DNA of 64,000 nt from Dendrocalamus latiflorus. Its lineage: Eukaryota; Streptophyta; Magnoliopsida; Poales; Poaceae. The DNA lies in the NCBI GenBank assembly GCA_017311315.1, contig CM029610.1:38146870-38210869 (forward strand), given 5' to 3'. The notes under the pieces were generated by a model. It was not told the origin of the DNA and ran no database searches. It saw only the letters and a list, made by a program, of their open reading frames with translations. The translations under genes were made by a program, and so were the position numbers. Positions 45,686 through 56,777 of the stretch are shown here, piece after piece (position 1 is the stretch's first letter; each line of letters begins with the position of its first letter).

Positions 45686-45866
45686 CACTCTACGCTCTAC
45701 GGAGTATAAAGAAGACGCGGATGTTGTTCCTGCGCACTCTACTGAGTATAAACAAGACGCGGATATCCCCGCGCACGCGCAGGCACGGTCCTTGCGCGTA
45801 CTCCCCGGAGTATAAATAAGACGTGGTCGAAGTTCCCACGAGCCCAAGCTCTAATAAGCGTCTACT

Positions 45867-46065
45867 TCGACTAGGCGCCAGATCCGCTGCCACCCCTTCG
45901 AAAGGTAGGGGCGGAGCGCTCGCGCGTCTAATTCGACTAGGCGCCAGCTCCGCTGCCACCCCTCCGACAGGTAGGGGACGGAGCGCTCGCGCGCCCACTT
46001 CGACCAAGCGCCAGCTCCACAGCCGTCCTTCCGGAAAAGAAGACGAAACGTTCGCGAATTTACTT
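45867..46065. repeat. Three copies of a roughly 66 bp unit
   Basis: TTCGACTAGGCGCCAG starts at 45867, 45932 and (as TTCGACCAAGCGCCAG) 45999. Each is followed by CTGCCACCCCT or similar and GGAGCGCTCGCGCG. Confidence 0.8.
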
Positions 46066-46334
46066 CGGCCACTACTTTCTACAAGTCTAGCGGAGCCGAG
46101 CGCGAAAATCTACCCTACGTGTCAATCACCTCGAATGGGGGTATGCAACGACGAGAAGACATTGAGCAAGCACTGCTTCATTCATATAAACGAATAGGTT
46201 GCAAAGCAACCATACAAAAAGGTGTATATGACGCAACACACTCAACCCCGGCATCACTCTTGATCTGCGTCGTTTTCGTCGCGCCGAGGAACTTCCTCGA
46301 GCCACCGGAGGAGGTCCCCCTCTTCGCGCAGAGT

Positions 46335-49108
46335 TCACCGCAGCGCGATCTTGGCTGCGTCCTCCCCGACATAGCCCCAGATTCGATTATAGAAATTCTG
46401 TACGGCTGGCTGGGTGAAGCGGATGGCGTCAGACATCATCCCAGGCTCGGCCGTCAGATCCAGCTGAGGGTCCGCCAGCTCGTCGACGTGTCTACACCCC
46501 CGGGCGTGAAGCAAGGCGAGGGCGAAGGAGGCACCCATGAAGCCGCAGTGATCGCCGAAGGACTTGGCACCGCGAAGAGCGAGGCCTGAGCCCTCTTCGA
46601 TCCGCCCAAGCGTCTCCGTCAAATTTTCTGGGCCATGCGTAACTCCTGGTACGTCGACAACAAGGTCCCGGAGGGCCCCTTCCAACGACTCCATCGCCCT
46701 CCATGCCATCCTGGATGCATTGTCCAGGGCCTTGGTCCTCTCTGCAAGGGATGCGGTGAGTTGGGCCTTCTCCTTCTCCAGCGCGGAGATCTGCTGAAGA
46801 AAGGTGGTGCGCTGCTCCGCCGCGGCGCGCTGGACCTCCTCCGTGGCGCATCGCGCCGCCGCCACGGCGTCCTCCGCGTCGGAAGCCATCATCGCCCTTT
46901 CTGCCTCCAGTCGGCGGATTTGCTCGTCCTTGGCAGCGTGAGCATCGTCCGCAGCGCGAAGTTCGCTTTGTAGCGCTCTCCGCTCGCGAATGCGAGTCTC
47001 CTCCAAGGCTTGGCTGAGGGCAAGAGTCTGGAAAAGACCATGCGAGTTAGAAGGACCTCAGACAGCGGCACAGGCCGCAGACTACTTACCCTTATTTCCG
47101 AGGCACCCAGCGCAAGCGCCAGAAGGTCTCCCCCGCACATTGCCAGTGCCGGCACGTCCAAGCTGCTACCGACGCGCTCCGCGGCCTAATTAAGAACGCG
47201 AAGCATCTCCGACCGCGGGATGAAGTCGGAGATGACGGGCCTCGGACCAGCGGCTTCCGCAGCACCAGATGACCACGTCGCGTCCTGCATAGCAAGGTCG
47301 GCGACTTCACGTGTACCTCCGTTGCTCGATCCTTGACCGCGTCCGGGAGACCTCGTCTCACCTGGTGTTGACGGCGGAATGAGCGAGCAAATCGGAGAGA
47401 GTTTCGCAAAGTCATGAGAGGAAAAGGAATCGCGCCTACTTTCGACACCCTTCGGAACTCCCATACAGGGCATGGGGGCTTTGTCGACCGAGGAGCGGCG
47501 CCTCCTCCCTCAGCCTCGCCGACCTCCTCGCAAGGCACCAAGATCCCAGTCACCGCGCCAGCAACCCCGAATCGCCCCCTTGCAGGCGGAGACGACTATA
47601 CCCGGGGGCGCTTTGCCCTCGGGGACGCGGGCAACCCTTCCTCAGCTGCTCCGGTGGCCGTAAAAGGCGACAAATCCCCGATGGCCGTTGCAGGCAGCAG
47701 ACCCTCGGTGGTCGTCGCTGGCGGTGCCACTTCATCTCCAGGGTCAACGGCACCGAGGCCCGTCGCCTCGCCGCCATCAAAACCCTCGTTAGGGACAACG
47801 TCCCCTCCCGAACCGGCGGGTTCGAACCCGGCACCGGCCACGCCCCCCGTTTCGGTGATGCCCCCCAGCGGTGCGACCAGCGGGCCGTGTGTGGTGGCCT
47901 CAGATCGGGCCTTGCACCGAGGCGGCCGCGCCTCCACTTCGCTGTCGCCATCATGGCGGCTCGGAGCCTCCACCGGTACCCCGCGCTTAGGCACATTAAT
48001 CCTCAGGACCTCGCACACCCGATTCATCCGCCCCTGTTTCGCCGAGGCGGTCGTGGCCTCGCGCAGCCTGTGCTCCTTTGCCGTGTATGGCCCGAGGAGC
48101 ACAACGACTGCACGCTCTGCATCTTCAAGTCGGGGCACTACGCACAAAAATAGAGCATCATCTATAAGAAATCACGTGACCATGCAAATGTGCGCGCATC
48201 CAACGGTCGAAGGACTTACAAGGAGCGAAGGGTCTTAGAAGGCAGGACACTGTCGGGTGGACGGCATCCTGCCGGATACCGCCCTGTACCTCGTACTGCC
48301 ACCGACCGAAGAGCGGCGCCACCCCATACATGGTAAACTCTTCGCAAGGTCCCGCATATTGAACCGGCGGGCGATACCGGCAAGCCTCCAGCTCCACATC
48401 TGGCGAGCTGTTGAACGATATCGACTGTCCCCGACACGACAAACCGCTCTTGCCCATCACGAGGTAGTAAAACCACCGGCGCGTCCAGTCGAACTCCCAC
48501 TTCCCTCGCGTGGCCCACGCAGGGAAGAGCCCCGCACACTGCTTCCTCAGCACGAAGTTGACGCTGCTGATGTTCGACTCCGCTCCCGCTTCGAGCTTCT
48601 TCGGCTGACAGCGTGCATCATGCAGAATGACGAACATGCTTGCACTGGGACGATGACCCTCTGTTCGCAGCGCCCAAGCGAACACAGCCAAGCGGACTAT
48701 CGCACTGGGTGTCAGCTGTGCCAGCTCCAATTCGTAAGCCCGCAGGACCTCGCCGACGAAGAGTGTCGAGGGCATCCGCAGCCCGGCATCAAAGAATGCG
48801 ACAAAAACAATAGCCTCTGTCTCTGCCGGCTACGGTTCCGTCTCGGTGGGGCCGGGTAGGCGAGCCCCGTCACGTTCCGCGATCTTCCCCTCTCGGACGA
48901 GTCTGCAGAGCGTCTCTTCAGTAACGCGGCTTCGCCCCAACACAGGGGAGCAGCGGCCTCCCGAGTGCTCCATGGCGTCCCACCGCTTGTTGACGTGTGA
49001 TCTTCCTCGCACCACCAGCGAATACTCCCTAGGGGGAGGCGACTTGTCATACCGATCGGACGAGGCGCTACCACTGAGCCGACGAGCGGGATCGTCGCGG
49101 CAAGCCAT
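46335..49108 (-). pseudogene. Spliced antisense reading frame of the Tat element
   Basis: Runs opposite to gag-pol. Exon A (49108-48220) starts MACRDDPARRLSG and includes MPSTLFVGEVLRAYELELAQ, HRPSASMFVILHDARCQPKK and KWEFDWTRRWFYYLVMGKSG, typical of the putative-gypsy-transposon family PF04195. An 82 bp GT-AG intron (48219-48138) joins in frame to exon B (48137-47090), low complexity and Gly/Pro/Ala-rich. A 62 bp intron (47089-47028, donor GTAAGTAG, acceptor TTCCAG) leads to exon C (47027-46335). Exon C is a coiled coil (ERRALQSELRAADDAHAAKD) ending NFYNRIWGYVGEDAAKIALR. Defects are TAG near 48829, TAG at 47596, a frameshift near 47470 and TAG near 47187. The function of such antisense frames is unknown; Grande gene23 of maize is a comparable case. 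Confidence 0.75.
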
Positions 49109-50012
49109 TCCTCTCCGAGATAGGGCGCTAAAACAGCAAGAGCAGGGGTGGGTTACGTGGGCGGCAGAAGAAAGAAGACGGGCTAGAACGACCAATGTAA
49201 AGGAGCGTCCTCATGCCAATGGCGACGCCTTATAAAGTTGGCTCAAGCCCCCCTCTAGCGCAGCGCAATCGGCGGGAGCCCCAGCGGTTCGGCTACCCAC
49301 AATCGGGAAGCGCAACCGCTGGCAACTGGGGGCGCGTGCTGGTAGGTGGGCAGACGGCGCACGACGCGCCCATAGCACCCCGCCACGTGTCTCGCCCTCT
49401 AGGGAAGGGGCAAATGGCCGCGGTTGTACAGACTGCTGACAGCCCACGACGCGCCAATCATGGCCCACCGCGTGTACATCCCGAGTGGAAAAGCACGTAC
49501 GGCGACAGCAGCCTGCTCCTGCCAGCCCAGGGGTCGACGCGATTCCAGGAGCCATTAAGGCGCACTACCGGACTGCGGAGCCGCACCCATCTCGTGCCCA
49601 GGAAAAGCCATTGGCACGAGGTCTGCCTCCGCTCCAACTTCAGCTCCGCCGCCCAAGAAACTTGCGACCAAGCGTGGCTCAGGTTACCGGGCCGCCCCGC
49701 CAACACGGGCACGACTTCGACCTCGACTTCGCCTTCGGCCTCGACCCCGACGTCGGCCCTAATCGCGATGCCGAACTCGACTTCGACCTTCGGCCCGGAG
49801 GGCAACCTCGACCCCACTACTGCAGGGCCCTGTGGACGACGAAGACTTCGCCAACCCGCCCAGCGCCATACCCTCGCGACAGGGCGAACATTACACCAAG
49901 CAATAAGGCTCCGCCAAACGTTGGGTAAGCTCACAAACCGCAAAGATGGAGGGGGCCAAAGGGCTCGGCAACATGGCTTCGGCCCGTGAAGCCCTTCACC
50001 ATGAGAGACTCC

Positions 50013-50250
50013 TGTTGTAGGGGTGGCCCTCACCTAAGCCCAGCAGGCCTGTTAGACGAATGTAAGGTCCAAAATAGGACATGTGTAATGACATAAGTGC
50101 CCCTGATGGGGATACTCGGATGTAAGGGTATAATTGAAAAAGCACTCCCCATGTGGATATATATAGGACACAGGGAGAAACACTAAGTCATTGCTCACCT
50201 AACTCTCCACTACCATATTCTCTCTCTCTATTTGATTTGTAACCACAACA
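50013..50250 (+). mobile_element. 3' LTR of the Tat-type element (238 bp)
   Basis: TGTTGTAGGGGTGG to TAACCACAACA, partner of 37140-37341. It keeps the TATA-like GGATATATATAGG missing from the 5' LTR. Substitutions are scattered between the two copies, so the insertion is not recent. Confidence 0.9.
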
Positions 50251-50349
50251 GATACATTTCTTTATACACATGTCCCTATACTATTAGATCTATTACATAT
50301 TAAATCAGTTGCAGAACACTGCTACGGGAGTTGGATCACCCCTATAACA
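50251..50349 (-). mobile_element. LTR of minus-strand element, 5' part (split LTR, part 2)
   Basis: In minus sense it begins TGTTATAGGGGTGATCC, close to the TGTTGTAGGGGTGG start of the inserted element, and includes GGGACATGTGTA. It runs to the GATAC duplication at 50251. With 36942-37139 it makes one LTR of about 292 bp. Confidence 0.75.
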
Positions 50350-51119
50350 TATAGTAATCTAAGTTGTTTACTGTGAAGTTTCTACGCATTAGCACAGTAT
50401 TTTCAAAAAAAAAATTCTAGAGGAAACCTCACATCTAATGCGATTTCTTCCATACTAAACTACTAGTAGATTGTCTTGGCCCGTGCAAGTGTAGCCTATT
50501 TTTGTTTTTTGAACTGAGTGTAGCCTATTTTGCTTTGATATATCTCAACCAAAATGGCAACGGTGGGGCACGGAGGTGAGGTCGCGAGGGAGAGGTTGGC
50601 CCTGACTTTCACTGCTTTTGCTTCGCACCGCTCCGCACAGCTCCCCCGTGCTTGCACCACTTGACTTGGCCGCCCCTAAATTATACACGCATGCTGCTCA
50701 CTTGCTTCGTCTCTCTATCGTCCTAATCAAAGTACTACGCAATTGTTCCTTCTTCCATCCTCTTGGATTCTTGTCTTCCTCTTGGCTTGTTTTTTTCTCG
50801 CCTTCCCTGCGGACCGCCGCTTAGCCAGTTAGCCTGATATGGGCAATTACTATCCTGAATAAGAGAAGAGGGGATACTTTCAGACACTGTACGGCCAAAC
50901 CTGACGGCTTGTTACTCGGCAACTGCATGACAGCACATATGCATCTTGGTATCATCTGTCATCACAATAGACGACGGAGTTGCGTATGGGCAATGGGAAG
51001 ATGCGTTGGTCCGGGCAGTTTTAAAATTTGGTACCCGGGAACGAATGAGATAGGGTGGAGGTGGGATTGTTGCTGGACGGATCATGCCATGCGAAGGAGT
51101 CGCTTTCGCGGGTCACGGC
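50350..51119. other. Intergenic, possible minus-strand Helitron end at about 50463
   Basis: No gene. The plus-strand sequence ACTAGTAGATTGTCTTGGCC then CGTGCAAGTG, read in reverse, resembles a Helitron 3' end (GCACGGGCC, spacer, CTAGT). The hairpin is weak. Confidence 0.3.
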
Positions 51120-51350
51120 TGTTACTAAACCTAGAAGGTTGTGGTATGAATAAATACTAGAATTATTTTTGGTGAAGCTTAGGCTATAAATAGAAAGGCT
51201 ATTGTACTATGTAAACAGATTTGAGAATGAATAAATACTACTCTGGTGTTCTCTTTCATTGGTGTCTTTTGTGTTGAATCTATTATGTTCTTAGTGATTG
51301 ATTGCATGGATTGTATTACCGTTCATCTATTCCTCAACGATTTCTTAACA
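51120..51350 (+). mobile_element. Putative LTR (231 bp) with primer site
   Basis: TGTTACTAAACC to TTTCTTAACA. Inside are a TATA box, GGCTATAAATAGAAAGGC (about 51180-51197), and an AATAAATACT signal. The next bases CGTTATTAGCACG resemble a copia-type primer site. No coding region and no second LTR were found, so this is a remnant. Confidence 0.5.
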
Positions 51351-51365
51351 CGTTATTAGCACGAA

Positions 51366-52630
51366 TCGCTCTCTAACTCGCATGACACGATACGTCACTC
51401 CATATGCGTTCTCAATTAGATCGATCTTGCTTTCTTGATACTAATCACATATTGATCTATGGTCGGTGCATGTATATGTATAATGAACAAATTGGCATGA
51501 TCATCCACGAGGAGCCGCACGGGAGAACACAAAGGAATTTCGGTCTATGTTGATCTATACTTCATCGCAAACCGATCGGCATCAAGCAACTAATTTAATA
51601 CAAGCAATCCTATGAGTTCGTTCCAAGATCCTTGTACAATCTATTCTTGCACTAGCGCATCATCTTCTTTGGTTCAGTAGATGGAAAACTGAATAAATTT
51701 GTTCTAGTACATGATACGCTTGAAACCTCAATACTGAAATTTGCTAAATACTACCGATCAAGATCCAGCCCGTGCGATTCAATCTGCGGTGAAATAAAGA
51801 ACTGAAGTTGAATACCCGAGATTGGAAAAATCATGCAAATTGAGTCCTTCTACACCATCTGTGGAACCTCCGTAGTGTATTTTGAAAGCTATTTGTTCAG
51901 TCATATTCATCAACCATTTCAATAAATAATTTGATGTTAACGATAGCTACTCATTCAATTAAATAAACGTGAAAATAGATCTAATAATAAATCCGCTACT
52001 TACAAATAAACTTGCATAGGAGGGGATTTCCATAATGTGCAACACCCTAAAGAAAGGCAATCAAGCATATATATCTTGTAAAAATTGAAATTACTATACA
52101 TGCTTCATCTACATAGCACATATAGTTAATAATGGGTCCTACACATATTGTACTCAATTTTTTAAAAATAAAATAAAATAATATTACATACATTAATCAT
52201 CACTAAAAATTGTATAAATAAATAATCGCTAAAAATAAATATTTTTTACTAATATTAATTCTACTCTCTATGTTTCGAACAGACCTAACTAGTAGATTTA
52301 ATATTCTAAGATAATCGGTGCACTACAACTAACGACTACGAGGAATTAATAGATCTACAAGAATATCTATAACCATACTATTTTTAATCCTACACAAACT
52401 ACTCTAAAGAACTACATATCTATAACCACACTATTTACATATTATCCACTACTCAATACAACTACACATATAATCATTTTATTTTATAACATACTATTGA
52501 TTCAATGAAATCTACAAAGAAACAAAAAACTCATTTCTAAGACACAAAAATCCACTCCTTCGCCCGCTCTATTCTCCTCTTTCCCTCTCCTCTCTTCCCC
52601 TCCTCCCCTCTTTTTTTGAATTAGAAAAGA
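51366..52630. other. AT-rich intergenic DNA
   Basis: No gag or pol follows the LTR-like end. No gene or clear element border seen. Confidence 0.5.
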
Positions 52631-52639
52631 CTTATGGCC

Positions 52640-52830
52640 GGTTTTTTTGGTTTCTGTCACCATTTGAAATGGCGACAAAGGCTACGAGGGCTTCTGTTGC
52701 CATTTAAGATGCGATTGGTCTCTCTGACGCCAATTGAAATAGTGACAAAAGTTATAGCGCTAACGTGGCACTCTGCCATCCATTCGTTTGACGATAGTAC
52801 TTCTGTTGCCATTTAAAATGTCGACAATAT
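52640..52830. repeat. Palindromic module cluster, TGTYGCCATTTRAAATGGCGACA-like
   Basis: CTGTCACCATTTGAAATGGC with GACA following, CTGTTGCCATTTAAGATG, CTGACGCCAATTGAAATAG, and CTGTTGCCATTTAAAATG all derive from one imperfect palindrome. Four copies in 190 bp, noncoding. Confidence 0.65.
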
Positions 52831-52859
52831 GGTGTTTTATATAATTATTTTTAACGATG

Positions 52860-54457
52860 GTATATTTATATAACATTAACAAAAATATATTATTTTAAAA
52901 AACCTTTTAGTTCTTATATTCAGATCTGGAAAGCCACCTATCGGCAGGCACTTGGCTGGTGCTGCAAGCTTTCCTATCACAAGGAGAAACGGGGGAAAGA
53001 AATTATGGAGAGGCCTACCACTGTTGCAACTTGTTTAAAGTCCCAAGTATGGTGGGCTATGATGGGTGTACGGGCACTTTGTTGTTGCACAACAGCACAT
53101 GCCTAGTGTAAGCTTTTGATTACAAAACTAAACCTGTTTCAATTGAAACCGAATTGAATCAATTGATAATGGCTGCGTGTAATGAGCTTTTGACCCTGAA
53201 GCGTAGGTTTAGGAATACGTAGTAGTAGAAAATTATACTACTCCTACTCCATACAATAGTGGAGTTGAATACTACGGATTAGTTTTCACGAAAAGTGCCT
53301 AGGATTCTCTAGTCATCGAGGTGATAGGAAATTAGGAACCAACCCCGGTCTTGGAAGTTGGGGACATGAGACGATGAGACTCAGGCGTCTCGGTTTCTAG
53401 CGTGAAAGCTGCTGCTGCTACTACCACTTGTTCCGAGTTGAATAGTCGGGAAGAACATCGCCGTTGTAGATAGCAAGGTGCCTTCGTTCTTGCCCCATCA
53501 CGGGTCCACGACTACTATCTGGCCTATTCTAAAAATACTGTAGCTTTAGTTTTTTTATATCTTTTGCCTTTAGACTAAAATAAAATTGTAGTGTTTGTTA
53601 GCTTTTCTGATATATTCAATTAAAAATAAATAAATAGTATCGTTATATCTCTATAGAGGAAAAAATGAGTGAGAAAAAAGAAAAAATACGTTAAAGAAGC
53701 CAACATATCGCCAATATTTTTTGGTTTCTAAAAACAAAAGCTGTTTGAAACAGGTCTTAGCCAACATACTAGCAGAGTTTAGCATGTAGTGATGTAATAT
53801 TTTTTTTTATGGGAAAGCACACATCGCAGATATCAGAGTAAATACATCTTACGCCATTATTCCGCTATCAATTATTGTAGCAGGTATTATCGAACTAATA
53901 GTTACTCAGAAACATGTCCAAGGGGAGCAAACTAAAACTAAATTTACAGGTCAACTCGGCTGCAGTTTCAGGGTATTTAGGGGATTTTCAAATCTTCCGG
54001 TTTCAATTTAGAGAAGTCGGAAGCCAATTTAAACACCCAGATTTCTAAAAATGGTATCTTCAATTGTTTTTAAAAATGGATTCTCAAAACCACTCCCAAG
54101 AATCGTCCACCAGCCTCTCTGTCGTCTCCTTCACATCCACGTTTTTCAAAAAATCGTTTTTCAAATTTTATTCTAATAACTATTTCTTCTGCCCGTTGCT
54201 ATTCCATTTCAGCCAAAAGGCAAAAAGCGCAGTCAAAAAAGTCATCAGCTCAGATAGACTAAAACGCCCATTAAATGTACTAATATCGCATCACGTTCGT
54301 TGCGTTATGTCTGCGTTCTGAATCTAGGATGCAGGTTTTACAAAGACGCCCGGCCCCCTTTGGAACAGTTGCTATTAAGTGACCACTAGAAAAGGAAGTG
54401 CGCTTCGCGGCGCCCTACATCGTTGTTGAAGTGAGATCATAAAACAATAGTACGTGA
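52860..54457. other. AT-rich intergenic DNA
   Basis: No supported gene, TIR pair or LTR. Open frames lack domains. Confidence 0.5.
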
Positions 54458-55073
54458 GGTCATAAACGACTACGTGGTCATAGCTTCGACCATGTATTCG
54501 TAAATTCGACCGCGTGGTCGGGAGTTCGACTGCATGGTCGTAGCTTGGCAGTGAGTGGTCGTAAACAGGTTTGGGTAGCAAACAAGTCCTCAAAGAAAAA
54601 TTCAAATGAACTCTAAAATTTATGATCTCGGTTCCATTGGTTAGATTTTGATTTTAGATGAATTTAGAAGTTTGTTTCACTCAATTCAGAGTTAAAATGA
54701 CTTAGTTATGACCATGTGAACTTCTCTATTTGAATAAATTCGAGAAATGGCGAAGAATATGACAGGCGGGACCCATAGCCGATTGTCGGGACGACTACGT
54801 GGTCGTATATCCGTTCGACCGCACGGTCATAAACGACTACGTGGTCATAGCTTCGACCGTGTGGTCGTAAATTCGATCGCGTGGTCAGGAGTTCGACTGC
54901 ATGGTCGTAGCTTGGCAGTGAGTGGTCGTAAACAGGTTTGGGTGGCAAACAAATCCTCAAAAAAAATTCAAATGAACTCTAAAATTCATGATCTCGGTTC
55001 CATTGGTTAGATTTTGATTTTAGATGAATTTAGAAGTTTGTTTCACTCAATTCAAAGTTAAAATGACTTAGTC
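54458..55073. repeat. Direct duplication of about 247 bp, offset 368 bp, with GTGGTCG motifs
   Basis: GGTCATAAACGACTACGTGG begins copies at 54458 and 54826. Both continue through TTCGACTGCATGGTCGTAGC and CATTGGTTAGATTTTGATTT to about ATGACTTAGT. Differences are few. Probably part of a retrotransposon LTR. Confidence 0.8.
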
Positions 55074-56183
55074 GTAACTGACTATAGATAACGTAGTCGT
55101 CTTCGACTTCAACAGGCTGATTGTCTGCGACTTCTCCCAGCACTTTTCTAGCCTCTTACGAGTGCTTCCGACCGATCACGACTGCTTGCGACCGCTTCCC
55201 GCTGCCGTTCGACCACTTTGTCGCTCGTTCGATCGCTCCCATCGCTTTTCTTCGTGGTCGTAAATGTTGAAAATAATCTTGTTTTAGAAGTAACTACACA
55301 TGATTGACTACTAAATATAGATCATTTCATAAAGGTAAAACCCAGCCCTGGTGAGGTGATAGCTGAAGTAATGTGCTAAAAAAGTATCTTTGTCATGTAT
55401 GGTCTAATCTACACATGGTTGTCAACTAATTATAGATTATTCCATAAAGCTCAAAAAAAACAAAAAATAGCCATGAATGTAAAGCTCACCTCACATACGA
55501 ACATTCCTCACACAGTCCCACGGTAGAAAGCGCTCTGATAGGGTGACAAACATGGGCATAAATGAATCTGGTACCTTTTTTTTCTCTCGGTGTGCAACAT
55601 CAACAAATCAACAAAACTGGCGCAGAAGTCGCTAGCATCATATTAATCCCACCACTGAATTAGCCAAGCAAAAAAAAAAAAAACAAAGTGCAGTAAGCAT
55701 TTATTTCCCATGACTAAAAGACCTATTCTACAATATAAGGCAAAATAGATTTCCAGAGCAAGATCCAAAGGTATAGGTCATAAAATAAATATTCCAGAGC
55801 AGACAAATCAGTACAATGTCACAGGGGAATAGACCAAATATTTTGGCGCTCAATGCTTCGGCGCCCATATCGCTCACTGGCTGTGTACCAAAAACCATGT
55901 AAACTTGAGAAACAAAGCAATGTAACCCCATCTAGAAAAGAAGATGATGACCTCTCACCTTGTAATGGGCACTATTAATGCAGTCCAATCAATATCTATT
56001 GGCTTGTCAAGCAAAACCCCATGGGTATTTGCTTCATATAACAATGAAACCAGGCACATAGGAATTCATGATCATACAACAGAATATGTATAACAAACTG
56101 CTAGGGAATCCTGTAAAGCAAATCATGTCACTTTGGAAAATTACTATGTGAACTGATGTGCAAGTTACCTATATAGTCCTTAC
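55074..56183. other. No supported gene
   Basis: CGACC-rich sequence to about 55260, then AT-rich with a 14 bp A-run near 55673. No continuation of the TM9SF gene is recognised here. Confidence 0.5.
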
Positions 56184-56777
56184 ATGTTCACACGATATTC
56201 ATCCTCTATCTTTTCCTTGACCTCCTTTGCTTCTTTCTCGGTAAGAGTAATTTTGCAGACTATCTGGCATGTCTTCGCCTCTCTCATTTGAAACTATAGT
56301 TCAGACAAAGAGGATGATAAACTCAAAATTAGGCACATTACCCAAGGACATAAACCTCAATTAATCTGTTACCTGATACTAACCACATAAGGAGAGTTCT
56401 CAATGCGATCACCACGAAGAACCTCACCAAGATTTTCAGTGCTGTCGACTATGGTATTTGGCTTACAGAAAGGAAGGGAGTAATACGTATAGGGGAGCTG
56501 AGTCTTTATTGATGTCAGCTTATTCACCTTCACCAAAAGTGGATCCCCCTGTAGACAAACAGGGAAAGCATTTTAGGGCAATTCTAGCAGCAAATGAAAT
56601 GCTATGGTGCCATAAACTATTACTTTATTACGGATAAGTGATAACATTTAGGAGGAGTATCGGACGCAGCGTTGCAGATCAAACTCCAAGTGCAAAAACA
56701 GGAATCCGAGCCAGGTCTGGTCCGATTTAACAATTGACTATTCTTTGTAAAGGAACTGGTAAAAAAAATCATAATCC

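Noticed and set aside
45030..46065. Short regularly spaced repeats resembling a CRISPR array
   Set aside because: Units are contiguous tandem copies with no unique spacers, in a plant retrotransposon 3' region.
55760..56035. Possible exons on the minus strand left of the TM9SF fragment (EANTHGVLLDKPIDIDW and MGLHCFVSQVYMVFG)
   Set aside because: They do not resemble the next TM9SF segment or any family I recognise, and splice support is weak.
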